Shown piece after piece: positions 9,487 through 19,759 of a stretch of DNA of 64,000 nucleotides (the first letter of the stretch is position 1; each line of letters starts with the position of its first letter). The notes under the pieces are model-generated. The model saw nothing but the letters and a program-made list of their open reading frames with translations, was not told where the DNA came from and made no database searches. Both the position numbers and the translations under genes were made by a program. The DNA lies in NCBI GenBank assembly GCA_030710605.1, contig CP092875.1:64853462-64917461 (forward strand), read 5' to 3'. This stretch comes from Cordylochernes scorpioides. Its lineage: Eukaryota; Arthropoda; Arachnida; Pseudoscorpiones; Chernetidae.

Positions 9487-9700
9487 CAAGGTAATAAAAC
9501 CAAATTCAAATATATAAATAGTGTGTGACATTTCGGTAACAGCATTGTTACCATCATCAGAAAAATGTACTGAAAATCACTGTACTTTTCTCTAGATGGT
9601 AACAATGCTGTTACTGAAATGTCACACACTATTTATATATTTATTTAGATTTGATCTTATTACCTTGTAAATCTATAATCCAAATTGTATCTTAACATCC
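9487..9700. mobile_element. Foldback family A, decayed copy
   Basis: Palindromic arms tttacaaggtaataaaacc and ttattaccttgtaaa enclose gtgtgtgacatttcggtaac and its complement. The hammerhead-like core is mutated (tctagatgg in place of CTGAAGATGG). Confidence 0.65.
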
Positions 9701-10024
9701 TAATTATCTCTGAAAATTAATTCTTATACAAATATGAATCTGAAATAGCTAAACTATGACAACTACCATGAGGTATTAATTCAAACTATTAAAATAATCT
9801 AGATGCAACAGTAAACAACCCATGTTCAACCAAGAGCATGAACAAAACAGCACATTATAATCAGATGTATTATTTAGATATTAATAAATACAATAGTTTT
9901 AAATAATTCTGGTTTAAAAAAAACAATACCACAAAAGTGTCATCTCAAAAATGTGCTGAGGCAAAGTAAAATCTTGCACAAACAAATTAATTAATGTATA
10001 TTTATATCGTATATAAACTCTTAC
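9701..10024. other. RPAP3 intron 1, no feature seen
   Basis: AT-rich sequence between the foldback copy and exon 1. Nothing recognisable. Confidence 0.4.
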
Positions 10025-10164
10025 ATTTATTTCTGAAATATTTTCTTTATTGACAATTTTTGATCTTTTAATTTTATATCATCTTCCCAGCTTTCAATAT
10101 CTTTAATAAAATCTTGCAATTCCTGAGCATTTTCACGTATTTGTAATTGGCTTTCTATGCTCAT
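10025..10164 (-). CDS. RPAP3: RPAP3-like gene, exon 1 (N-terminus), frame slip
   Basis: Starts at ATG 10164 and reads MSIESQLQIRENAQELQDFI, then KDIESWEDDIKLKDQK. This matches the conserved RPAP3 N-terminal helix (QLQ..NA.ELQDF..D...WE.DIK.KD). The frame as given runs into a stop before the only good donor, GTAAGA at 10024. A one-base slip in the A5 run near 10045 would keep it open to that donor and give phase 0, as exon 2 needs. I read this as a sequencing indel or a mutation in the gene. The promoter should lie just above 10164 but shows no clear motif. Confidence 0.75.
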
Positions 10165-10199
10165 TTTTAAATATTATATTTCTATCTAATAATTATTTA

Positions 10200-11300
10200 A
10201 CACACACACACAGTATCAAAGTGAAAACTTTCCGATTTAAAATCACTAAAATATTTCAAAACAAACATTGCAGCATGGTCAGATATATAAATTTATTATA
10301 TATTAATATTATTATTTATTCTCTTTCAAAAAGTAATCATACAGAGATTTTCAAAATAGATGAATAATTTAAAAAAACAATTATGCATATATTATCAACG
10401 TTTCCTTAATTCTGAATGCCGGGTAGTTTACGTTCTGAGCTCTTAATGCTATTTGAAATCGAAACTATTTTAGTACGAAATATACTTTTTACTAAAAAAA
10501 AAAAAAAAGAACAATGTTTTATTCTCCATTCTGCAATAGAAAAACAATAATAAAATCAATAAAAACAACCACTACTGTCCTTACTGCGTTGGGAAAATAA
10601 TGGAAGGGCCTGGCTTATCGCTAGGAGGGTTCACTACTGATGGACTTTTCAATATTTTCAATCGCAATAGAACCCAAGAGATGGGGAGCCTAAGTTTTAT
10701 GAAAATCTGTTGACATTTGAATGTGCTAAGAAAAATTTGTCGTAAATATTGTTATAACAATTTTCCAATTTCTACATGTCCAAAATAGTGGGAATCAGGG
10801 GTCATAGAAGCAGGAACCAAAAATGTATTCATTTATAGCCCATCTACAGCTCTAATGATGTTCCAACTATATAGCAAAAAGTTTCAAAAGGGGCGATTAA
10901 TAACTTTTTTCAGTTACACAGATTTTATTGAGCGACTAATTAAAAATTATAATGTGTACGCAAACAAAAAAGAACATACACAAAAAGGAGATTTAATTTT
11001 GGAGAGAGAGAAAACATGTATATACAATTAAATATATATGAACACCTAAACGGAGGATTACAAAAATTGGTGGCCAAAATAATATGCTAAAAGTAACTAT
11101 TTGTGCCTATACAAAAGCAACCCATCCTTCCCCACCTACCTTCATTCAGCAACCAATCAGTAGAGCAAGGTCCAGGATTTTTTAAAAGTCCAGACCCGTG
11201 GCCAGCGTCCCGCGCTCTCTGCTGTTGTTAGGACACCTCGTGACCATATCATGCCAAAATCACCCAGAACCCCACCTAACCTAACCATATCCTACATTTG
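10200..11300. other. AT-rich intergenic with one foldback fragment
   Basis: Apart from about 10548-10645, which resembles one arm and the centre of foldback family C (tactgtccttactgc, then gggaaaataatggaagggcc), nothing is recognisable. CCTAACCTAACC occurs at about 11273. Confidence 0.4.
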
Positions 11301-11379
11301 TCCATCTAAGCTACAAACCTCTGGTGATTGCGAGGTGTAGAGATGGAGCCTGAGGCCACCTTCGGCCTTGAACCCAAGC

Positions 11380-11640
11380 CAGAGTCCAGGATAAACTCAG
11401 ACACCCCTTCCTGTGGTCAAGCCACCTGACCTGTGGTGGATGACCTGGCCCTACCAAGCTAGTCTGAGATGGACTTAGACACCCCTTCCTGGTGGTCGAG
11501 CCACATGTCCAATGGTGGCCGACTTGACCACAAGCCAGAGTCCAAGATGGACTCAGACGCCCCTTCCCTGTAGTCAAGCCAACTTCCTATGGTGCTTGAC
11601 CTGACTCCACCAGTATCAAGCCAGACTCCAGCATGCCTAT
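11380..11640. repeat. Minisatellite, about 3 degenerate units of 80-90 bp
   Basis: Units share 'agccagagtccaggat', 'actcagacaccccttcct' and 'gtggtcaagccacct' with heavy divergence. It is locally GC-rich. An open frame on the minus strand across it (11311-11577) is a by-product of the repeat and is not called a gene. Confidence 0.6.
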
Positions 11641-11865
11641 GGGCAAGTCACAAGCCCATGATGGGTGTTATAATCATCATCTTCATGCAGAACCCCAGCT
11701 CCACCACGAGCCCTGAACCTTTCCCTAGCTGACCCCAAGATGCCCAGATCCAACAATATTAATTATATTTTTGAAATTATTTTTTTAATTCAATATTTTC
11801 GTATTATTTATTTATTTTTGTGAATTTTTCTTTAAGAATTTTTATAATTTTTTTAAATTAAAAAG

Positions 11866-12335
11866 GCATATATAGGATCAAAAAAATAATTTATTTTACC
11901 AATATTTCAGCTGGCTGAACGCCAACCTTTATCAAGGTGTTATAACATTTTAAAGTGGGTCAACAACAAACTCAGCGCCACATGACGTTAACAGCATTAA
12001 GTTTTTAAAAATATTTTGTTATATTCAATGGGGAGAAAAATTTAATAAATATATTTATATTATGAACAAAATAAATTTTGTAAAATATTCACACTCATAT
12101 TTTACAAAATTTATTTTGTTCATAATATAAATATATTTATTAAATTTTCTCCCCATTGAATATAACAAAATATTTTTAAAAATCTTAATGCTGTTGACGT
12201 TATGTGGCGCTGAGTTTGTTGTTGACACACTTTAAAATGTTATAACACCTTGATAAAGGTTGGCATTCAGCCAGCTGAAATATTGGTAAAATAATTTTTT
12301 TTTTGATCCAATATATGCCTTTTTAATTAAAGATT
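11866..12335. mobile_element. Large foldback element, family D (about 470 bp)
   Basis: Almost the whole segment is one palindrome centred near 12095. Arms start aaaaaggcatatataggatc and end gatccaatatatgcctttt. The right arm contains ccttgataaaggttggcatt, then a stem ending in cagctgaaatatt. This resembles a degraded hammerhead layout (UGAUAA, 7-bp stem II, GAAA). It is comparable in design to families A-C and is also likely to be PLE-derived. Confidence 0.7.
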
Positions 12336-13940
12336 TATCTATGGATTGCTCTATTTTCAAAAATAATTTATATATATATATATATTTTTAAGATACCTTT
12401 TTTATTTTTATTTTCATAAAGAGAAGAGTGATGATAGCCTTGGGGGTGAGTCCAGCAACACTGGGGCAAGGAAGCGGGATATTTACATTTTTTTAGTCAG
12501 AGTTTTTCTTCCGGAGAAGCTGAGGACTGGGAGTTGCTAAGGGCTCAGGCAGCTGGCTGCGGCCTTAGCCGCCCTTTTTCGAATCCTGGACTTGGGTGGC
12601 TGGATCCCGAGGTAGGTGGGGATAATCTGGGGACTTTGGCATGATAGGCCTTTTTTTTCTTTTTTAAAGTTTATATATACTTTTAAACTCCTCCCTTTTA
12701 ACTTTATATATATAGTCTTTTTTAATCCTTTTATTTATATAATATATAGCATAATGTTATTTAAGTATATATTTTTTGTTTTTATCAATTCTATGTTGTA
12801 TACATTGAAAATTTATTTTATTAGAATAAATAAAATATGCTTAGCTAAAAAATGATTGGTTAATTTCCCCATTAACATCTATTGCTAGCTGGCACAGCTT
12901 TAGGTCTCTACATGTGCCATAGATGAATAAATTTGTGGTCTGCTTTTCTGCAGCCACTGGCGCCCGAACATTTTGACATGTAGAGATCTGGAAATAGTTA
13001 TTTTAAAGACAACAACAATATGTAAAAACGTATAAAATCATCACGGTTTTAACACTGTTAAACAACTCCTCTTGCTACCCCTACTCTCTTGCTTGCTTTT
13101 ATTCCCTTTCCAATATAAAAATAGAAATATCCTGGGTACTTGCTGAACTCCCTCAAAATTATCGCGACCCCTCTCTACTCTGTAAAAAAAAAAAGAATAT
13201 TAAAATAAAAATTCATAAATAAAAATAAATGTGGGTTTAAAAGTTTTGGTTATTATAAAATACCAATAATTGAAATAAACATGGTGGAACCTGGCAGACT
13301 TTAGGTCTATCTGGAAGAAGGCGAGAAGGAGGGTGCTCAGTCTGAAGATGCGCCACCATCATCAACAACCATGGGACTATGGGGTTTGTGGCTTGCCCAT
13401 AGGAACAGGCATTTAGGTAGAGCCCTTGCTGGACTCTGGCTTTGCTGCTGGTTGGGCCGAGGAAAGTCACGTGTGTTGAGTTTACTTCAGACTCTGGCTT
13501 AGTGATATCAAGGCTGAAGTAAAAGCCACCAGATCTTTGCATTTTGAATAGATTTTTGCTATTATATATTATGACTTGATTGAAGCTGGGTACATTCTCG
13601 CCAGGTATATATAGAGAAATAATTTGCATAATGAGATTAGATTGAAACTACTTTTATTGATGCGCCTAGTCAATTATAATACAAGAGGGAAAATATGATA
13701 AAAATATAATTGCATGTAAAATAAAAAGGGGGGGAAATCTAAAAATGGTTGATGAGGCCTTCTCAAATATGAAGAGTGTTCTTCCATGCTATGAGAGGGT
13801 CCACATTAATATGTTCCAATTCCAATTTCAGAAAAACTTGTATGTTCTGACCTTCGCAAAGGCAGTGATCGCAAAATCCTCTTAGTGTTTTGCCAAATAC
13901 CCAGGCCTATAAGTCTGACGTCTTAAGTACTCTCTAAGGA
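12336..13940. other. Mixed intergenic sequence, no supported gene
   Basis: Contains AT-rich tracts and a TGGCGCCCGAACA motif at 12958-12970 that could be a tRNA-Lys type primer-binding site of a lost LTR element, but no LTR pair is visible. A 130-codon open frame on the minus strand (13237-13629) shows no family I recognise and is not called. Confidence 0.35.
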
Positions 13941-14079
13941 GAGACCAAATGCGAATACAGATCTGTATCTGTGGCCAAGGTACAAGTCGCGGGAATCACA
14001 AGCAATGCAGCATGGCTGGGGTGAGACAGACTATGTTGAGACAGATGAACTGCTGCATCGCATCATGCCCAGAGAAGCA

Positions 14080-16080
14080 TGAGCTTCAGAGAACTGTCCA
14101 GTTTTCCCCCAGAAGAGCAGATCCACAGTAGCTTCCCACCTCTCCAAGAGCTGGGTGATAGGCGCCGCAGCAAGCGGGCAGCTCCAGCAAGCGACGTGAG
14201 GTGCAGGATGTGAGCCGCTGAAAGGATGTGGTCTTACCTCGCACTATGACTGCCACGACCAGGCTAGACACACGATAATGTGCCAAGAAATTTTTCTTGA
14301 CCAGTCGCCTTGAGAAGGTCTTCAGATGGGTAATGTCTGAAAGGGCTCTACGTGTAGGCTTTTGGAGGATGGGGGAGCCCTATGAAGTCCCCTATTCGCT
14401 AGTTTTACCTCCACGTGAAAGCCAAGAGCCCGGGAGGCCGCAGGAAGAGGCAGTCGCCCATAATCAGAAGATCTCGGAGAGAGTCCTGGAAATATAAGCG
14501 TTGTCCAGCTGTAGGATCTCCGCGATGGCCTCAAAGAGGTGGAGACTCAGACGGTCGCGGGGGGGGGCCAGATTTCACGATTGGGTGCAAAGGCCAACAA
14601 CATCCCAGCCTCAGGTAAGAGACCACAGACAAAGAGGGACCATCTATCTATGACTATTTCCAGACGTTCACTTGGGTGCTATTCTTGAACTGAGGTTCCA
14701 TGTCTTGGGGTCATGATGGTCCCCAAGATGTTTTTTTTTTGTTTTCCAGGAGATGCCCAATGGGAAGTCTGTGCAGTTTCTCTACCAGATATACTGACTC
14801 TTGCTGAAGTTAACTCTCATTCCCGAAGAACGCCTGAAGTTTACAAAGATCTTCTTGATGATCTCTAGCTACCCATCCTCATGTATAAGCAGGACGCTAT
14901 CATCTGCGTGCGCCAGGACATTATTTCGGCCGAGGGGCCCCATAAACAAGTAAAGAATGCTTAGCGCGCAGCCTTACCTCACACTTTTAAGAAAATAGAA
15001 CACTGGAATCCTTTCCACAACATCGATTTTGGCCATCGCAATGCTGGGACTCCTTGAAGACTCGATGGAGGGCAATCATGAAGTAGTCCTAAAGCCAGGA
15101 GGATGATATCGCAAGGTTACTAGTCCCATCCGACCACTTTCCCTGTAGGTAGCAGCTGGTATCTCATCCTCGCCGATCGTGTAGTAGCGATGGTGGAATG
15201 GATCAGATATTCTTGAAGTCAACTCCCCCCCCCCCCCCCCAAAGAGGTCGCTGATGTCCTTTAAGCTAGATAAACCCATACAACTGGTCCCGGAGTCTAG
15301 CTAAGGTGACCTAGTCGTCATCCTCCCTGCGCGGGTCGTGAAGGGACTTGATGGACGAGGCTAAATTAGTCTTGATTTTGTCCCAGTTCCTACAAATTAT
15401 TTCAACTGGTATTTCGTCGATGTTCCCCAAAAGGCCTCGTCCAAAAGTTTCTACATCCTTGAGATGACTAGATTGGAGTGAGATATGCTGGTGGTTGAGG
15501 CTTTCACAATTTGGAGAAGGGCCGCACGATGGAGTTTTTATAGTAGAGGTTCCAATATTGGGTAACGCGGTTGGAGGGGCCTGGTAGTAGTAGCACTCTG
15601 TCCAATCTACTCGCATCGGGCTTCTGCAATTGAAGATAGATCCTCGTTGGTAGTTGCGTGGCGTATACATATACAGGACCCAATCCAGGAGATACCCAAG
15701 GACTTTAATGGAACAGGACTCCATGTCACCAATAGACTCCTTGGCGATGTTTAGGTCCCCAAGGACCCACTTGCATTATTGACACCTGCAGCTGTGATGA
15801 TCTGCAGCTGCTGGAGACAAGAGCATGAGAAAGATGGTAGTTGAGGAATGTCTCCCATAAAACAACGATTTCCCCCCTCTGACATGAACATCAGGCGCGA
15901 AAATGCAGGCGAAACCAGATCAACTGACAACAGATTTTGGAGCGACTATTGGACTACTGCCTGCCGATAGCCCAGTCAGGGATCTTTGGTGCTGTTCAAG
16001 ACCATTACCTTCGTTTCCCTGCTTTTGTTCTGATTACAGTGAGCAGTTTATAAAGAGCTAACTTGGGAATTCCGAGTTCT
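14080..16080 (-). pseudogene. Decayed APE-type LINE (endonuclease and RT)
   Basis: Minus-strand order: an endonuclease-like motif WVLGDLNIAKES near 15750 (compare GDFN of APE endonucleases), a long region to about 15300, then RT signatures near 14960-14870, where a frame reads 'AHADDSVLLIHEDG' (the [YF]xDD box region) preceded by a damaged GxRQG-type start. Stops and frame changes occur throughout. It is GC-richer than its neighbours, which suggests a different origin. The clade is unclear (Tx1/L1-like or I-like). A C14-15 run at about 15226-15240 lies inside. Confidence 0.55.
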
Positions 16081-16502
16081 TTTATAGGTTGCTCGTTCAA
16101 GGCGTGGAGGCCCAACCTTTGCTTTACACTGAGCTTGTTGATGAACAGCCTCAGATGAAGAAAGAAGAAGATGGCATATTTTTATCTCATCTTCTTTCAA
16201 TCCTAGCAGTTTCAACCTTTCCGAAAAGGGAAATTGGGAGGCGCTCGAAGAGGGTATCCAACTGTTATTTAGCCATTGATCCTGCTACTGGTGTCAATGA
16301 ATTTTCTATTTTGGAAAGCTGGCTTGGAAATTACTTGAATTTTTGATGGAAGCTTTTGGATCACTGCTGGTTTGTGCAGGCTCTGTGGCTTTTGCCTCTT
16401 TGACAGATGGCGCGGAGGAGATCTTCCCCAAAGGTTTAGTGATGCGAGGTGGTCGGTGCTTCTGGTGATGGAGCAGCTACAGTGGGTGTGGTAGTGATGT
16501 AA

Positions 16503-16660
16503 AATGTTATATAAATGATTTTTTTAATCAAAAAATGAAGGATGTTGTTATTAAAATGAAAATGGTGTCATTAAAGTGTAAAATGTTGCTATTAAAGTGT
16601 AAAATGTGTCAATAAAGTGTAAAATGTTGTCATTAAAGAGTAAAATGTCTTAAAATTTCA
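16503..16660. repeat. Short tandem array, about 22-bp unit
   Basis: Repeats of 'gtcattaaagtgtaaaatgt' with small changes, about six units, running up to the assembly gap. It may have caused the gap. Confidence 0.75.
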
Positions 16661-16673
16661 AAACCTATAAAAC

Positions 16674-16773
16674 NNNNNNNNNNNNNNNNNNNNNNNNNNN
16701 NNNNNNNNNNNNNNNNNNNNNNNNNNNNNNNNNNNNNNNNNNNNNNNNNNNNNNNNNNNNNNNNNNNNNNNNN
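16674..16773. other. Scaffold gap, 100 N
   Basis: Exactly 100 N, the conventional size for an unknown-length join. It falls inside or at the end of the BEL/Pao pol region, so the 3' half of that element is missing from view. Confidence 0.98.
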
Positions 16774-18330
16774 TGAAGTCACAGGACAAGCAACTCCTAA
16801 TGGATCAAATATCTTGCTCGCAATTGAAAGTACTTTTCTCTTGGTGTTGGTCCAATTAATTCAAAATCTTCCAAACCGATGTCATTGTGTCTCTATCAGT
16901 ATTCCATGTTATTCCTAAAATATTCACTTCCTTATTCAGTGGGTTCATAAAAGAAAAGTCTGTAACGTTGTTCACCCAATCTCGGAGATTGAAACAAGCT
17001 GTAGAGAGAAGTTCAGTAGATTCTTTACGAATTTCTCCATTTCTTGAACATTCTGAAAACTGGCTAAACAATTGTCAACATAAAAGGATGATCTCAACTG
17101 TTCAGCTGTGATTTTTAAATGTTCAGGATCCTTATCTAAGTGGAGAGATAAGGTAGCCTTTAAAAGATACGACTAGTGGTAATTCCATAAACAACCCTTT
17201 TATGTCGATACATGATCAATCTTCCGTCTTCTGTGTGCCACAGGAATCGTAAATAATCTCGGTCTTCTTCTTTTATTCCAATTTGTAAAAATGCTTTCTC
17301 AATATCAGAAGAAACAGCAACTTCATATTTCCGGAATTTATTTAAAAGTCTTGGTATAATTTCTATCAAATTGGGTCCCTTATCCAGACAGTCATTCAGG
17401 GAAAGTTTACCTCTCTTCCGAGCCAACGCATTGAATACTGACCGTATTCTAGAAGTTTGACTGTTCCTTTTATACACTGGTTAATGTGGCAGGTAGTGTA
17501 ACCATCTAGTTTATCCTCTCTGGCATACTCGATTATCCCCTGATTCATCCATTCTTCAAAGATTTGTCCATACTCATTCATGTCTCCAACTTCTTCAAGT
17601 TTTCTTCTTACAGAACTTAGTTGGTTTTCGGCTAGGTCTCTATTCGAAGGAATCCTTTCCTTGTCTTGCACCCAGGGTAGAGCTACCTCATAGCGCCCCT
17701 CGATATCTCGCGTCGTGGTGTGGGCGAAATGTTCTTCCATTTCAGCTTGAAATGACTGAGTCTTCTTCTCAACCTCCGCATCAGAGACTCCAATTGCATC
17801 TAATTTCGACAAGTTTTCTAGATCCAAAGATAGAAGTGTGGTCACGCAAAGGGAGCTGGTGTCATCTCTCACCTCCAGTTGGAGGAATCTTTCCCATTAC
17901 AGTCCATCCTAGTTTGGTACGGATTCCCACAAGTCCAGATGAGATTCTTCTCTAATCATCAGTTAGCAATCTCCCGGCGATGTCCGCCCCTATAAGGACT
18001 TCTATACGGTCTCTCATCAAATCAGACACGTCGAGTTCTTCCCTCCCTTCTAAAAATGATCTTGGACACACAGGAGGTATGCTTCCACAGATAAGGGGTT
18101 GACCTAGTGCTTCAAACTCACAGCGATAGGAATTATTGATGTCCGATAAATGAATGGTATAGACCTCATGTTCAACTACGTCGGTACTCGATCTTCAAAC
18201 AAGGAATGCCGGAAGAACTCTCTCCTAGATTGTTCGTATTCCATTTCCATTGCTGTGCTATGTAAAATAATGATCTTTGGGATCCGGTGTCTATTATAGC
18301 TCGTGCCGTTCCGGTCTGTTCCCTTTGAGG
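16774..18330 (-). pseudogene. BEL/Pao pol: protease and reverse transcriptase
   Basis: Minus strand, in order: retropepsin 'AIIDTGSQRSLFYIAQQ' near 18290; a BEL linker and RT start (17872-17396, ending in NQCIKGTVKL); RT core 'KLSLNDCLDKGPNLIEIIPR' and 'SSDIEKAFLQIGIKEEDR' (17477-17160); a catalytic box reading YVDN instead of YVDD near 17070; then 'SIASKIFDPLGVACPVTS' just beside the gap, the usual BEL junction to RNase H. Frameshifts and stops separate the parts. The YVDN change would inactivate RT by itself, if it is not a sequencing error. Confidence 0.85.
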
Positions 18331-19413
18331 GTCACTCTCAAAGTAGGTAACAAGACGTCTGGGGAGGTTGGTAAGTTGGCGAGAGTTTCATCTTGCACCG
18401 TTGGAGACTTAGAAGATCCACCTCTATCAAAAATCAGTTTTGTGCACATGACATCCAGGTGGAAAGACATGTTGCAGATCGAACAACGGACTACATTTCT
18501 GCAAAATTTACTTAAATGAGAAGGCCGAAGACATTTATAACAAACACCTTTTTTGGTAAAGAAAACATTCAAGACAAAAAAGTGATCTTTTTTCATTTAA
18601 ACTCAAATTAGCGGCAAAGTCACACTTAGGGCTTCCATGATTGTCTTTACCACAAAATACACATTCATTCAATTTCTGTGACCTTTCAATTCCAAATTAA
18701 GGTCTGCAGGTAGAAGCTTTATTATTATCGGGCACAACAGTTGTCCGTAAACATCAATGGACACGTTTAGTGACTCAAGACTTCTTATATGAACAGAAAG
18801 GTTGTCAAAAAGTTCGCGGAAGGTTCTTACATCACTTGACGTTTTGAGTGGTCTCATTGACAAATAATTGTTCATATGTCGGCTAATCAAAATGTCTTCT
18901 CGCCCAAATCTGTCTTTAAGCAATTTTATAGTTTTTTCATAATTGTCAGCAGATAAAGCGAAACAAACCTTCGACTGTGTTTAGTGCAGTTCCGCCGAGA
19001 TGTGTCTTCAGATAGTTAAATTTATCGATCGGGTTCAGTGAGTTGTTCTGGTGAATAGCTGCATCAAAAGAATTCCAGAACGTCAGCGATTCACTAAAGT
19101 TTCCATAAAATTTCGATATCATCAATTTTGGAAGCTTCACAGTCGTGCAGGAAGGTACATAATGTCTCATTTCAGATTCATCTATTCGTGAGTTCGAATT
19201 CGATATATTTTCGCCATGAAAATCTGATTGGCGAATCTTTTTATTTGCCCTAAATCTCCAAGTAATATATTTCTCTGGATATTCCTCCAAGCCCTGTAAT
19301 TCCCTCTCTAAATCGTCAGTTTCAAGAAGTGTTTCTATTTCGTGATCAACTAATTTAAGTTCGTTGAATGATTCATTCAATTGTTCTAATAATTCTTCAA
19401 GTTCAATTCTCAT
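18294..19413 (-). pseudogene. BEL/Pao gag with zinc knuckles
   Basis: Starts at ATG 19413 (MRIELEELLEQLNESF). It contains the DUF1759-type Gag signature 'LPKLMISKFYGNFSESLTFW' followed by 'FDAAIHQN' and 'KFNYLKTHLGGTAL'. A second piece follows at 18923-18669, and then a paired Cys/His knuckle region 'CYKCLRPSHLSKFC' and 'CSICNMSFHLDVMC' at about 18540-18430. Broken by at least two frame changes. It packages the element RNA in the family. Confidence 0.85.
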
Positions 19414-19433
19414 TAGCGTGTCAAGTCCACTTT

Positions 19434-19626
19434 TGCTGGACCCCTGGCGGCGGACGCTTCGGTAACACTGGAGCTGACGTCACTTCCTGTTGACGTAACC
19501 TGCGGCGTCGCCACGCCATCTCTTTCTCCATGTTTACTATTTAATCTATATATAATCCTTCTACCTTGTAGTTAATTAAATAATAATTAACGTTGAGCGC
19601 TGTGTGTAATCAATTGGAATACAACA
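19434..19626 (+). repeat. Copia 5' LTR, 193 bp
   Basis: Begins TGCTGGACCC and ends AATACAACA. It differs from the 3' LTR mainly by a 7-bp block (cggttgg) near the start. It contains 'ctatatataatcc' as a TATA-like element about 75 bp from its end, the likely promoter of the element. Confidence 0.9.
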
Positions 19627-19696
19627 AAGATTATGAGACTGAAGAAGCGCAAGGCCTAAAACGTGAAACTGAAGAAGCGCAAGGCCTAAAACGTGA
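19627..19696 (+). repeat. Copia leader tandem repeat, 2 units
   Basis: Two copies of a unit of about 29 bp containing gaagaagcgcaaggcctaaa, ending in ACGTGAGT, which resembles a splice donor. The inverted copy at 45725-45823 has three units. Confidence 0.8.
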
Positions 19697-19759
19697 GTAA
19701 CCAAATTTCCTTTGATTACTTGGACCATCCTTTTTTCTACTTATCAAATACTTTGTAAA

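Noticed and set aside
11311-11577. Open frame of 88 codons on the minus strand
   Set aside because: It follows the minisatellite units (repeated KGCLSPS-type peptides) and has no start context or family; a repeat by-product.
12958-12970. TGGCGCCCGAACA, like a tRNA-Lys primer-binding site
   Set aside because: No LTR end with a partner LTR and no coding remnants around it; could be chance or a very old scrap.
13237-13629. Open frame of 130 codons on the minus strand
   Set aside because: No recognisable domain, no splice context and no homologous pattern; too weak to call a gene.
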